A stretch of 64,000 nt of DNA from Corydoras sp. C115 (taxonomy: Eukaryota; Chordata; Actinopteri; Siluriformes; Callichthyidae), in the NCBI GenBank assembly GCA_019802505.1, contig JAFMOC010000007.1, positions 6,352,001 through 6,416,000 on the forward strand. The letters run 5' to 3'. This document shows positions 10,071-21,898 of the stretch, piece after piece. A program made the position numbers and the translations under genes. A model generated the notes under the pieces. The model saw only the letters and a list, made by a program, of their open reading frames with translations. It had not been told where the DNA came from and ran no database searches. The stretch's first letter is position 1; the number at the start of each line of letters is the position of its first letter.

Positions 10071-10890
10071 GACACAGCACAAAAAGACTATGGTCCATAT
10101 GCACTCAGTGTTTGTCTTCGATTGTATTTCTTTCATTACAACATACAAAGTTTTGTTAACATATTATGCTGTTTTTTTTTAAACTCATTTAATCTATGTT
10201 GCACAACTACCCATAGCTAAACAGAATTAGATAAAATGTCACATGATGCCTTCTAATCACTTGAGACCAGCTGCAGTATCTTTAAGCTACTGATCTTCTG
10301 AGATGATGACCTATCAACTGTCTTTGGGATCTGCCTGTGGATGTCTTTGAAATTGATGTTCAAGCCAAGCATCTCCAGATGATGGGGCAAACTCTTTTAT
10401 GTTAAACCAGTTTTGTGTGCTTAAGACTGTGTTTTTTTTTTTGTTTTTTTTTTAATTATTATTAATTTTTTTAGTAGGTGCTTTGACAAAAGGACTGTTT
10501 GCAATCGGGTCTTTAAAGACATTGTTTGAGGAGATTGAAGACAAAGTGCTTAGTTGATCCATGCAAATCCTTAAACTAGACTAATTTATCATTAATATCT
10601 GACCTAAGATGTGCACTTTGTACTAAAGTGGCTGCAGACAAATTTTCATGGAAAACTTTTCCAGTAGATTGAAGGATGTTATGCCTGAAATACCCCTTGT
10701 TAATGGAAACTATATAAATATCCCAAATTCATAAGTGTGATACCAGATGTCCATATACTTTTTTGCCATGTGATGTGTTAACAGCTAGAATTTCAGATCT
10801 GCAGACCATAATGGAAATCACGCTGTGATCTGTCAGTGTGCAAACTGTGTAATCAGGTATTCCAACAACAATTAAAGGCTTTCTTGTCAG
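10071..10890 (+). other. c1d: Likely c1d 3' UTR, with possible poly(A) signal
   Basis: The sequence downstream of the c1d stop has no competing gene. A variant poly(A) signal ATTAAA is at 10871-10876, followed by a T/G-rich stretch. The true end of the transcript cannot be fixed from sequence. A Tc1-type end-like motif within it is listed separately. Confidence 0.35.
10675..10790 (+). mobile_element. Tc1-type terminal fragment (MITE-like), decayed
   Basis: AGATGTCCATATACTTTTTT near 10747, followed by GCCATGTGATGTG, resembles the terminal inverted repeat found on many fish Tc1-like and MITE elements (form GTGTCC...TACTTTTGGCCATATAG). Upstream, CAAATTCATAAGTGTG fits the sub-terminal part. Only one end is recognised. 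Confidence 0.4.
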
Positions 10891-12028
10891 AAACTTTTAG
10901 AGTCTTTGAAGTTTGTTTACTTAACTATAATTTGTTTCAGAAACTGAGTGTGTCTGCTAATTGAAAATGTGTTTCTAGTTTTGGTAGTTTTGCATTTTCA
11001 TGCCTAAGTATGCTGCAGTCGACCTTGACTGAGTGCTCTTTGTTTTCATCCAAATGACTGTCATAGATGTTTACAGTTCTAATCATAATATTTTATTCTT
11101 GAAACTGTTCCTCTGTGAGTTATATTGTTGAGCTGATCATTTTCTCCCCACGTTTGTTGATGGTTAAGATGTCTTTCACTGGGCCTGACAAAAGCGTCAA
11201 ACTCATGGCTCATATTGAAAAAACATACTTTATTGTCCGTCAATGCCCTTGAAGCCTATTTGTGACCATATGTGCTTACAAGTCAGAAATGAGCTCACTA
11301 ACCAGGCATTCAGGATGAAGCCAACTTAAACAAATGCTCTTGTATCCAAAGTCATACATTTGAAAAGTTAATTCCTTTTTCTTGACGTGTATTTGCTTTT
11401 TGTGGTTTGTTTGTAGAAGCTTAATGGAAGTAAATTTAATCAAATGTGACGCATTAAGGCAGGTTAAGGCCAGCAGAGGGCAGTGGCACATGCACACTGA
11501 AAGTTTGTTCATACATGGGGTCTCATTCTTAAAGCGCAGTTTAATATGTTTGGAAGGGTAGTGGGGAAGTGCATGGTGCCTGGAAAATTGGAGGGTCTGT
11601 GAGACTAATTAAAGGCGTAGAGGAGGAGAGATTCATAATGGCTATTGTTGGCATTGCTTCAGGGTTTAATTAAAGAACCTCCTGTCTAATGATGTGATGT
11701 GGGATATTGCATTCATCTTAAAGCCCTTTAGCAAAACTGAACAAAAGAAATTCAAAACTTAAAAGAGAAGGTCAATCAGCATGGTGGTTGACAAGGGGGA
11801 AACTGTCAGCCTGCACCGCTATAGTAGGAAATAAGTTGAGCTTTAAAACGTGAGTAGAGAGCTGTTTCCACAGCATACAGCAGAATGTTAAGATGCAGCT
11901 GACTATTTCATATTTAATTCAGTCTGTTATCAATTGTTATTTCTTACAGGTCCGAGACCTTTCAAGCAAACATTTAATGTTAGCAGGAATAAAATCCTGT
12001 CAGCAAAACACTGAATAATAATTAGAAT
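10891..12028. other. Intergenic; no gene seen; homeobox-type motifs at 11606-11672
   Basis: No open frame here matches a known family. At 11540-11760 the sequence is less AT-monotonous and holds two TAATTA sites (11606-11611, 11667-11672) and an ATTGTT site near 11644, as often seen in developmental enhancers. Confidence 0.35.
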
Positions 12029-12040
12029 ATATTTGTTTAG

Positions 12041-12382
12041 CGGGCGGCACAGTGGCTTAGTGGTTAACACGTTCGCCTCTCAGCAATAGGGATTCCCGGT
12101 TCGAATCCCCATCTGGGTGGAGTTTCCATGTTCTCCCCGTGTCCACGTGGGTTTCCTCCGGGTTCTCCGGTTTCCTCCCACAGTCCAAAAACATGGATCA
12201 AGTTAATTGAGTTCTCCAAATTGCCCCATGTAGAGTGTGTTTGTGTGAGTGTGTGCCCAGCGATAGGTTGGCGCCCTGTCCTGGGTGTATCTGCCCGGTG
12301 CCCGAGATGCTCTCCCCTGGATGGGCATGGGGAACCCCCAATAGAGGATAAGGCGGAAGATAATGAATGAATGAACGAATGA
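12041..12382 (+). mobile_element. V-SINE copy 5
   Basis: Plus-strand copy with A and B boxes, core and ATGA tail, flanked by the 12-bp duplication ATATTTGTTTAG at 12029-12040 and 12383-12394. It lacks the CACCGCGACCCT segment just before AATAGAGGATAA, a small 3'-domain deletion. Confidence 0.93.
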
Positions 12383-12394
12383 ATATTTGTTTAG

Positions 12395-15300
12395 TAACAA
12401 CATGATTAATGTTACAGTTCTGTGATTTAAAAACTCTTTGGAGTTTTCTAAAAAGAAGATATTTTCATTACATGTACTCATTAAAATCTAAATCTAAAAT
12501 CTAATTAAAAGTTTTAGAAGTAAAACAATAACCCTGCAAAGATCTTCTGAAACATATCGTACTTTGATGACAGAGGATGCAGTCAAGCCTGTTCTCACCA
12601 TTTGTTGTTGGGTATTACATCTGTGTAGCTGTACAAACAGCAAACAAAAAATTGATGAGTTTATGGTTGAATCCTTAACCAATTTTGATGGATGTTTTAA
12701 GGTCCAGTACTGCCAGTATGTCCCAACTGAGCCCTTAAGAATGATTCTTTACTATAAAATGCTGGCATTCAGCTGCTAAATTATGTTAAATTCCCCATTG
12801 TGGGAAAAAGGTCTAGCTTATTATTTAATCTTGAATATGTAACAGCAGTTGAACATATACTTTATTTAAAATAGCCTAACCTTTTTAATGTGTTGTTCAC
12901 TTCTAAACTGCAGTAAATACATGATTTACCAATTGGAATATCCATTACCAAGCACTTTGGTGGAAAATGTCCCAAATTTACAAGAGCTATTTTAAATGAA
13001 ATGGAGAAATAGTGCAGATAAAACATTATACCGGTAGGCAAGATAGTCAGGATTCTAAAGACCTTGTACTTTTGACATAATTGATGGTTATGGTACAATA
13101 AAACTTAAAAAATACTGATGATTTTAATTTTGGTATTTTAACATTAAAGTGCATAGCTGACATATAATATATACATACAATATATTATTATTCAGCCTTA
13201 TGGTTGTAAATTCCTATGCATTTGCCCTAAATGTGCCATATTGCAAGACTCTTATAGCATGGTGAATAATATTCTGTAGACTGAAAAGAAAATGTTGTTG
13301 TATGGTAGGTAATATCATCAAAAAAACGGATTCATGTGTTTATATATGCTATATAATATTTATAATAAAAACTTTCTTCTGGATTGTTCAGTCCTTTGTA
13401 TAACCCTAATTATTACATTTGATGTCTCGTATCACTAACATTACATCTTTAACATTTTGCCGTATTATCTGCTCTGTATTATCCAAATTTTGGGCATAGT
13501 CACACATGGTTACAATATGTGTTAATATTCTCCATTTTCTTTCTTTACTCTCTCTGATGCATTCAGTAGGGCTGCCAAGTGCAGGACATGTAATGGGACT
13601 AATAACAAACCAATGTCACTCTGAACTAGGGTTCATGTAAAATCTGGTTCTAATAACAGAATCAGTGGCAGTACATATGTGTACAGAGGAAATGGGCCTT
13701 AAATTCGAGAAGAACAGAAAGGTAGTAAATGGGTGATGTATGATTTCTAAATCAAGGTGAGTCTGGGTAAAAATACACTTTTTTTTTTACTGTATATTAA
13801 AAATTTGATGTTTCTACCTTTTGCAACCGGAAAATATTAAGAAACAACTGTCTGAGGACAAAAAAAAATTGTCTTCGTTGTGTTTAGCTGCATTTGAATG
13901 TCCCTAGGTTCAGTATTATCACCGATTGGGAATCATGGACATTATTGCATGATGGTAGAAAATTGGTGGTAAAAATTAACAGTTCAAAAATTTTAAATAA
14001 ATTACAAATAATAGTGAAATGTTCATAATGCATTTTGGAAGTAATATGATAAAAAGTATATATTTGAAAGAAAATTAATTCAAAATAATTAATAAAAAAA
14101 AGGTTTCTGTATTCAGCTCTACATGGCAATTGTTATGCTATATCTATAGATTGGTGACATACCTGGGATTGATCCTAAGTTGTGGCTTTCTGTTATGCTG
14201 TTTTAATGTAAAGTAAACAGTGTTGGCAATGTTCGATTTTATTGTATAAAAGTTGTTTTTTTTCTGTTAACAGTGTGCAGAGTCTCATGCTTGCTTTTTA
14301 GTTGTTGGAACAGGACCTGATTGATCCCATTACAGTGATGCCTGGGAAAACAAATGGACATCAAGGTTTTTAGAGCACCCTTGAACCCCCCAGGTTTGCA
14401 TTCTGTGAAGCCATACTGGCTTTAGCATTGGCTCTAAACAAATGTGACCCCAGGGACAGCACTAGAGTTGGGGGGTGTATAATATGAATGATGGAGCAGT
14501 GCTTAGCTCACGGGCTGTTTACACTAGCTGTGCTGACATTCTTCCCCTTCATTTGTGCCACCTTCTATTCACCTTGTGCCGCACTGATGGCTAGATTCAT
14601 CAAGATAAGAGACTTTTATTTACCCTCACCAGGCGGCACAGGACAAATTGCGCTTATGAAAGTCAGACTCGGCTGGAAGTCTGGCCCTGGGCCACTGAAG
14701 TCTTGGAAGATTTCTGTGCAGCCTTTCTTTCTTGCAAGTTATATCTCTCTTTTTTTATTAACTTTATTTTTTATTTTGGACTTTTAAATAATCACAGCTT
14801 GAAATGAACTTGATAAAATGCATGTTAAGTGAAATGGTGTCACACTTTGAGCCAGTTATTTAATTAGACTCCTCCTTATACAGCCCACATTTAGGATTCC
14901 AGGATTTAGATACCATAAGTGTGGTCTGAAGATAATTTAAGGACAATCATTGTACAATTACATACCTTATAATTCACAATTGTTCAAAAGCAATAATAGC
15001 TACTAAGTTTCTCTGCTCCTCTGCCTTGGCCCTATTCCTGTGGGTGTCCTCACACGGTTAGGCAATGTGTAATGGATTTGCTGCTGTTCATGAAGTCTGA
15101 CAGTGGTTTATTCAGCAGACCTAAGCGGATAGGAGCACAGCTGTCAGAACATATGTTTCCCCAGGAATTTTTCCCACCTTTAGATTGAAACCCATGAAGG
15201 CCGATTTCTCCCGAATGACAAATTAGGGTTTCAAGAAGTGGTCGTGCACACACGCACAGGTGTGGTGTGTGTTGTGAGTGGAGAGAACAGGATAAAATCG

Positions 15301-17857
15301 GTTCTGTGATTTCCTCAGTAGTTCAAGACAGCTGGCTAGAGGCAAGCAGCTGACCAGTTTTCTTAGTAGCACCATTATCTCCCAACAGTTGCAGAAGGCC
15401 TTGGTCACGGATATACACCATGTCATACCACTTTAAACTGCTTCAAGTGATTATTTCCATAGGGCAGATTTGTTCTGTATGATTAAAAACGTATCAGAGT
15501 TAATCAGTACACAACCTTTGTATTAGCTGTGTTTTTAAAATAGCGTGCTATAAATAATGTTTGAAAAGAGTGGGATAATCCTTTTTATAATTAAAAATCT
15601 ATCAGGAAAGAGCAGTTTTGGACTTGCCTGTGTTCAGTGGCCTCATACTTTGCTGGCTAATGAAATAAAATCTTTATAGAATGTTAGTTGTTCCTTTCCT
15701 CCTGTATGATGTTTGTGCTTTTATGCTGATGTGAGGCCTCATATGAAACTTGCTAAGATGCTTCTGGCCAGCTGGTGTAATAAAGGTTAAGGGTGTAGTA
15801 AAACTTTGGCCCCATTTGTCATGATGTGAATGAAGTAGCAGGAAAATACCAGTGACATAAAGACCTTGTTGGATGTACAGTGCACTTAACAAACTGGCTG
15901 TCATTTAATATACAGCCACCTTTCCTTAGACTTCCCTTGCAGAAAATATGGAATGACATTTTCATTTTTTATTTTGGGATACTTTTAATTAATCAAAATA
16001 ATTGTGTGGCCTATTACTATGGGATATGTTTATAATGGATTCTGCAACAAAAATAGCAGTGTTATTAAACCAGCACAGTATAAAGTATTTAACTATGGGT
16101 GGTGGGTTTAATCAAAACAGCCATTAATGATTAAATGAATGAAGATGTATCAGGGCCTAATAATCTAAAGAATATAGCATATTGGTTATACTGATCACCG
16201 GGAGACTAATAAAGCATCTGTTGTATTTTTCCTTTCTTCACTACAGTCATAAAAGGAAAAGAGGGGGGAAAGGCCCTCCGTGTAACTATTTCAAGGCCAA
16301 CACCTGAATACAATCACAGAGAAGAGAAGTCTAATGTTTTATACCGCTAGGTGGGGGTCAAAGACAGTTCATGCGTATTTTCTGTAATCCTACATGTATA
16401 GCATTTTACTATGCAGTGCGGAAGTGGGGAATATTGGTAAATTACTATACCAGCAATACTATCTCTATATGTCTAACCAGCTTGTATGTAAACAAGGTGA
16501 GCCTATTTGATGCCATATGGTATTGTGGAAATAATATTAAAAAATGATAATGTTTCAAGTTTTAATTGTTTTGCTATTTGTACCATGTTCCAAACTTTCA
16601 GACTGTCCCTTAGGACTAATAAAATGTGCATTGAAAGCAGTCCACTCCTGACTCTGGTTATCACAGAAAAAATATGAGTGTGTTTTAAAGGAAGTAGAGG
16701 GAGGAGTGATGTTTGAGTGAAGTTTTGGAACAGCTTGCTGTAAGACAGCTGCTGTCTAGACTGTCATCCTGACATCACCACTGGGCCTCAGGGCCAGATT
16801 TGAAGAGGAATACTTGACAAGGAGTTCCAATGATGCTCAGAGCCTGTAAACAGATTTTCTCATCTTCAAGCTTTTTTGGCTTTGTGATTCCTGTCTTTGT
16901 TTGGCTGAATGCAAACACAGTCTGAGATCAGTAGGATCTAGCTAGTTAGATATCCTAAGGGTAAACACTAAGCACAGACAAGTCACTTTTAGTTTCTATG
17001 CTGCTGTTAAATCAAAGGTTCTTTTAGGAAACATACAAAAATTGTGTTTGAATTAGGACTTGAAAACCATTTGTTTATAGTAGGCTTTATTTAAATCTCA
17101 CTTCTTCAATGTGTTCTGAATTTAATTTCCTCCTTAAAAACTTAGAATGTATTATAATAGGGACTGTGTACAATACAGTGCTTGTGGCTCTTACATTTGA
17201 TCTTTTATATAGGTGCATGCTTATGTTTGTTATGTTCATAATCTGTAACCTCATCACTTTGGGGTGGTTGTGGATCTAAAGCCAAATGCAGTTATAGACA
17301 TCAAAAAAGATGTGTGATGGAGTCAGAAATTGGTGTATACTGAACATCCCACTTGGAAATTACGCTGAAATATCTAAGTAGGAAATACCATTACTAATGT
17401 GAGAGGCATGGCTAGCTATCTAACTATAGGTTTCATCAAAGCCGAATGGGATTGTGGTTTATTTCTCTGCATTCTTCCAGGCTGAAGGGGCAGCAGTTAC
17501 AAAGTGGCCCATTACACATCAAGAGAAAGTAAACAGTGGGTGCCAGAAATGCAGTTCTCTCAGGCTTAAAGAAACATCATCTATCACTCTATCGGGCACC
17601 TGCAGCTGTGAGTGTGTTCTCACAGTTTAACTTTTAGTGGAAGTGGGAATATTTCTCTGTTGGCCTTTTCCATACCAGTCTAGAGTGTGCTGGATATCTT
17701 AAGATAAGATATGTCTTTATTGGTCCCACAATATCTTCTGAGTAACAACAGTACAACATTACATTGAATACATACACAAAACTTTAAAGCTTATTTTTTA
17801 ATTGTATAATTTTTTTTATTATTTAGTTAAAAATGATAATTAAATTTTAATTAACAT
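12395..17857. other. Intergenic; no gene or RNA gene seen; LINE-tail-like piece near 17700
   Basis: Mostly unique AT-rich DNA. The longest open frame, 14488-14787 plus (99 codons), has no recognised domain and no splice context. At about 17700-17735, AAGATAAGATATGTCTTTAT followed by TGGTCCCACAATATC resembles the 3' tail of a fish LINE. Stretches at 14280-14730 and 17450-17640 look less degenerate and could be non-coding conserved DNA, which cannot be judged without alignment. Confidence 0.35.
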
Positions 17858-17868
17858 GAGTTACCTTT

Positions 17869-18222
17869 CAGCGGCACAGTGGCTTAGTGGTTAGCACGTT
17901 CGCCTTTGGGGATTCCTGGTTCAAATCCTAATCTGGGTGGAGTTTCCAAGTTCTCCTTGAGTCTGCGTGGGTTTCCTACAGGTTCTCTGATTTCTTCCCA
18001 CAGTCCAAAAGAATGGATCAAGATAAATTGAATGCTCCAAATTGCCCCATATAGTGTCTGTGTGTGTGTGTAAGTGAGTGTGATACCCCAATCCATACCC
18101 AGCGATAGATTGGCACTCTGTCCTGGGTGTATCTGCCCAGCACCTAAAACGATCTCCCCTGGATGGGTATGGGGAACCCCCCCGCGAACCAAGTGGAGGA
18201 TTAAGCGGAAGATGGATGGATA
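17869..18222 (+). mobile_element. V-SINE copy 6, older, interrupted at its tail by Tc1
   Basis: Plus-strand SINE with A box (GTGGCTTAGTGGTTAGCACG), a degenerate B box (GGTTCAAATCCT), a core and a GGATGGATA tail. It is more diverged than most copies. The left target-site duplication GAGTTACCTTT is at 17858-17868 and its partner is at 19792-19802, on the far side of the Tc1 element. The Tc1 therefore inserted into a TA of this SINE's tail. Confidence 0.9.
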
Positions 18223-18224
18223 TA

Positions 18225-18438
18225 CAGTGGGTTGCAAAAGTATTCATACCCCTTGAACTTTTCCATATTTTGTCACATTACAACCACAAACATAAATATA
18301 TTTCACTGGAATTTAATGTGAAAGACCAACACAAAGTGGTATACAATTGTGAAGTGGAAGGAAAATTATACATGAATCAACATTTTTTTTACAAATAAAA
18401 AACTGAAAAGTGCGACGTGCAAAAGTATTCAGCCCCCC
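18225..18438 (+). repeat. Tc1 left terminal inverted repeat (214 bp)
   Basis: Contains the outer direct repeat at 18225-18262 and the inner one, ending AAAAGTATTCAGCCCCCC, at about 18413-18438. Confidence 0.9.
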
Positions 18439-18442
18439 TGAG

Positions 18443-19457
18443 TCAATACTTTGTGGAGCCACCTTTTGCTGCAATTACAGCTGCAAGTCTTTTAGGGTAT
18501 GTCTCCACCAGCTTTGCACATCTAGTGACTGAAATTCTTGCCCATTCCTCCTTGCATAACAGCTCAAGCTCAGTCAGATTGGAAGGAGAGCGTTTGTGAA
18601 CAGCAGTTTTGAGATCTTGCCACAAATTCTCAATTGGGTTTAGGTCTGGACTTTGACTGGGCCATTCTAACACATGAATATTCTTTTTTTTAAACCACTC
18701 CATTGTAGCTCTGGCTTTATGTTTAGGGTCGTTGTCCTGCTGGAAGGTGAACCTCCGCCCCAGTCTCAAATCTTTTGCTGACTCCAACAGGTTTTCTTCC
18801 AAGATTGCCCTGTATTTGGCTCCATCCATCTTCCCATCAACTTTGACCAACTTCCCGGTCCCTGCTGAAGAGAAGCACCCCCAGAGCATGATGCTGCCAC
18901 CACCATATTTGACAGTGGGGATGGTGTTTTCAGAGTGATGTGCAGTGTTATTTCTCCGCCACACATAGCGTTTTGCATTGTGGCCAAAAAGTTCAATGTT
19001 GGTCTCGTCTGACCAAAGCACCTTCTTCCACATGTTTGCTGTGTCCTCAACATGGCTTCTGGCAAACTGCAAACGGGACTTCTTATGGTTTTCTTTTAAC
19101 AATGGCTTTCTCCTTGCCACTCTTCCATAAAGACCACATTTGTGTAGTGCACGACTAATTGTTGTCCTGTGGACAGTTTCCCCCACCTGAGCTGTGGCTC
19201 TCTGCATTTCATCCAGAGTCACCATGGGCCTCTTGGCTGCCTCTCTGATCAGTGATCTCCTTGTTCGGCCTGTAAGTTTAGGTGGACGGCCTTGTCTTGG
19301 CAGGTTTACTGTGGTGTCATACTCTTTCCATTTCCGGATGATGGATTGAACAGTGCTCCGTGAGATGTTCAAAGCTTTGGAAATCTTTTTATAAGCCTGC
19401 TTTAAACTTCTCCAAAACCATATTCCTAACCTGTCTGGTGTGTTCTTTGGACTTCAT
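18443..19457 (-). pseudogene. Tc1-family transposase with one N-terminal frameshift
   Basis: Cut-and-paste transposase that binds the element's terminal repeats in the nucleus and excises and reinserts it at TA. The natural ATG is at 19457-19455. That frame stops after 22 codons at 19391-19389, and the rest continues in the neighbouring frame to the stop near 18443 as about 309 codons. In that long frame: an HTH segment (residues 1-20, STVQSIIRKW), a GRPP motif (28-31, the GRPR AT-hook position), a second HTH (about 50-80), then the catalytic triad Asp122 (WSDE), Asp213 (QQDNDPKH) and Glu248 (NPIENLW). The Asp213-Glu248 spacing is DD34E. The protein ends in KGGSTKY, the usual family ending. 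One small indel near 19385-19392 is the only visible lesion, so a recent active source elsewhere in the genome is likely. Confidence 0.93.
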
Positions 19458-19615
19458 GATGCTGTTTGCTCCCCAATATTCTCTTAACCAACATCTGAGG
19501 CCGTCACGGAGCAGCTGTATTTGTACTGAGATTAGATTACACACAGGAGGACCCTTTTGAGTCATTAGCACTCATCAGGCAACTTCTGAATGCAATTGAT
19601 TGCACTCAGGGAAAA

Positions 19616-19787
19616 GGGGGCTGAATACTTTTGCACGTCGCACTTTTCAGTTTTTTATTTGTAAAAAAAATGTTGATTCATGTATAATTTTCACATTAAA
19701 TTCCAGTGAAATATATTTATGTTTGTGGTTGTAATGTGACAAAATATGGAAAAGTTCAAGGGGTATAAATACTTTTGCAACCCACTG
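19616..19787 (-). repeat. Tc1 right terminal inverted repeat (172 bp, internal deletion)
   Basis: Matches the left repeat almost base for base but lacks about 42 bases that on the left lie between AATTTAATGTGAAA and AATTATACATGAATC. The outer and inner direct repeats are both kept. Confidence 0.9.
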
Positions 19788-20175
19788 TATGGAGTTACCT
19801 TTAAAAACTTAGATATATCTCTAAATTTAATTTGAATTAAACATTCATTATTTTTACTGGGTTCATGTTTTGATCTTATTATTACTCTTCAGACATGTGC
19901 TTGTTTATGTTTACCTGTAAAATTATTGTAAAAAAATGACTGTGCATTACCGTTTTACTTTTCACTAATTTAACATGGATTTTTGTCCCATTTGCAAATA
20001 CAGATATGTCTATTTAATTAATTACATTTACATTCACATTTAGTCATTTAGCAGACGCTTTTATCCAAAGCGACTTACAAATGAGAACATTACAATTCAG
20101 AAAACCAACTACACTGTAAAATCATCAACCCTGATTGTTATTTGATGCTGCCACCCCTCCTTTTTTATTATTTTT

Positions 20176-20637
20176 TTACAACAGGTATTTGTTAAAGAGA
20201 TGTGTCTTAAGTAGTTTCTTAAAACTGTTTAGTGATTCTGCCTTAAGGACAGATTTGGGAAGATCGTTCCACCATTTTGCAGTGGTGAACGCCATGGAGT
20301 GAGAATTAGCTCCTCGGTGAGGTGGAATCGCCAGGCGGCAATCATCACTGGAGCGAATTGAACGAGACGGAGTGTATTTTGAAAAGATAGAGTGAAGGTA
20401 GGAGGGGGAAGATCCAGAAATGGTTCTGTAGGCCAGAGTCAGTGACTTGTACTGAATCCGAGCAGCTACTGGGAGCCAATGGAGGGAAATAAGTAATGGA
20501 GTGACATGAGTTCGCTTGGGCTGGTTAAACACAAGTCGGGCTGCAGAGTTTTGAATTAGTTGAAGAGGTCTGATTGTGGAAGCTGGGATACCGGCAAGTA
20601 GGGCATTATAATAATCAAGCCGGTAGTTGGGTAGCAT
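20176..20637 (-). pseudogene. LINE reverse-transcriptase C-terminal fragment
   Basis: A 153-codon open frame inside the LINE, covering the reverse-transcriptase thumb/C-terminal region from LDYYNALLAG to the natural stop after LLKTHLFNKYLL. The apparent Met is an accident of the deletion upstream, not a real start. It has no independent function. Confidence 0.85.
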
Positions 20638-20639
20638 GT

Positions 20640-20945
20640 TCAGTCAAGAAGGGTCTGATCTTCCTTATGTTGTAAAGAAGGAATCTGCAGGAAGGCAGTT
20701 TTGATAACATGATCAGAGAGTTTAAGGTGGGAGTCTATTGAGAAGCCAAGGTTCTTGACCGAATCGGTTGGGGAGATTGTGGAGCCGTCAATTTGGAAGG
20801 TCAGATCGTGATGGATTGAGGGTTTAGCTGGGATAATGAGAAGCCCTGTTTTTTCTAAATTTAATTTGAGATGACGGGCCTTCATCCAAATAGATATGTT
20901 GGTGAGGCAGGCAGATATCCGATCCGATGATGTCGTCAGGGGCAA
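20640..20945 (-). pseudogene. LINE reverse-transcriptase middle fragment
   Basis: A frame carrying ISACLTNISIWMKARHLKLN and VKNLGFSIDSHLKLSDHV, which lie just after the catalytic centre in L2-type enzymes. The end of this frame (after about 20700) is out of register: the neighbouring frame there reads RFLLYNIRKIRPFLTEHATQ, which is the proper continuation. Confidence 0.85.
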
Positions 20946-20950
20946 AAGAC

Positions 20951-21409
20951 AGATGAAGTAGTTTTAATATCTAACAACAAAAACACCCAAAAAGACTATT
21001 CAATTAACAACAATTAGGATAAAATATCGGTATTACCATGACTCTAGGGGTGCCGACGTGCAGATCTAAGATGCACAACAGGTTAATCAAAGCTACAGCA
21101 GTTACTTCCTACGCAAATGCCTGACTTGTTCTGAAGCAACAATGAATAGAATTAATTAAGCACCAATTAATGAAGCAACAACACAGAAAGTGTATGTTGC
21201 TATTATGTAATTTGGCTGTCATTTGGTTGTAGACTAAATTTAATTATATTCATGCAGTTCACAACAGATGCACTTTAGCATTTTGCACTTTTGAATTTTG
21301 TCCTGACAACCATTAAAACAAAGGTTTAGTCCTAAAGCATGAGGCACTTTCTGAAACATTGTTTTCTAAAGCTTATGTAAATTGTCATGTCTTTAGAATG
21401 TGGGATAAA
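20951..21409. other. Intergenic; nothing recognised
   Basis: Unique AT-rich DNA between the LINE and an old SINE. No gene, RNA or repeat is recognised. Confidence 0.5.
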
Positions 21410-21531
21410 AACCAGTCTCTAGAGGAAACCTGTGCAGGGATATAAAGGACATGCAGACTACACCAAAAGCACCTTTGCATGTCTGGAACCCAGGACCTTG
21501 CTGTGAGGCATTAACACTAATTACTGTGCCA
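21410..21531 (-). mobile_element. Old, decayed V-SINE fragment
   Basis: Read on the minus strand, GGTGGCACAGTAATTAGTGT and CCTCACAGCAAGGTCCTGGG form a decayed SINE head with a different B-box region from the young family, followed by core remnants (TTTCCTCTAGAG). The young SINE copy 7 inserted at its 5' edge. Confidence 0.6.
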
Positions 21532-21543
21532 CCCTTTGCATCA

Positions 21544-21898
21544 TCCATCCATCCATTATCTTCCTCTTTATCCTATATTAGGGTCGCAGGGGGGTTCCCC
21601 ATGCCCATCCAGGTGAGAACGTTTCGGGCGCTGGGCAGATACACCCAGGACAGGGCGCCAATCCATCGCTGGGCACACACTCACTCACACAGACACAGAC
21701 ACACTCTATATGGGGCAATTTGGAGAACTCAATTGATTTGATCCATGTTTTTGGACTGTGGGAGGAAACCGGAGAACCCGGAGGAAACTCACGCGGACAC
21801 GGGGAGAACATGGAAACTCCACCCAGATGGGGATTCGAACCGGGAATCCCTATTGCTGAGAGGCGAACGTGCTAACCACTAAGCCACCGTGCCGCCCC
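21544..21898 (-). mobile_element. V-SINE copy 7
   Basis: Full-length minus-strand copy with both promoter boxes, core and an ATCC-type tail, flanked by the 12-bp duplication CCCTTTGCATCA at 21532-21543 and 21899-21910. The GT-rich spacer has an extra ACACAG unit. Confidence 0.93.

Larger units (their letters stand above)
18225..19787 (-). mobile_element. Tc1/mariner element, nearly complete, IR/DR type
   Basis: A 1563-bp element running from CAGTGGGTTGCAAAAGTATT to its inverted counterpart, flanked by TA at 18223-18224 and 19788-19789. Each end has an outer and an inner copy of a GCAAAAGTATTCA direct repeat, the IR/DR layout of Sleeping-Beauty-type elements. It encodes one transposase on the minus strand, interrupted by one frameshift. 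Left and right repeats are almost identical in the aligned parts, which suggests a young insertion, apart from a deletion in the right one. Confidence 0.95.
20022..20950 (-). mobile_element. L2-like LINE, 5'-truncated 3' end
   Basis: Minus-strand fragment of a non-LTR retrotransposon. It encodes the C-terminal part of the reverse transcriptase: near 20880 the post-catalytic segment HLKLNLEKTGLLIIP, and near 20560-20440 SAARLVFNQPKRTHVTPLL, then LHWLPVAARIQYKSL, all typical of L2/Maui-type elements. The 3' end carries the highly conserved fish tail TCATTTAGCAGACGCTTTTA (20044-20063), followed by TCCAAAGCGACTTACA. The catalytic FADD box and everything upstream are missing, as usual for 5' truncation. 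Two breaks near 20640-20690 shift the frame, and a short deletion removed the segment that normally precedes LDYCNALLAG. Confidence 0.9.

Noticed and set aside
14488..14787. 99-codon open frame, plus strand, with hydrophobic segments
   Set aside because: No homology recognised, no good splice sites or poly(A) context, and hydrophobicity is a by-product of T-rich sequence.
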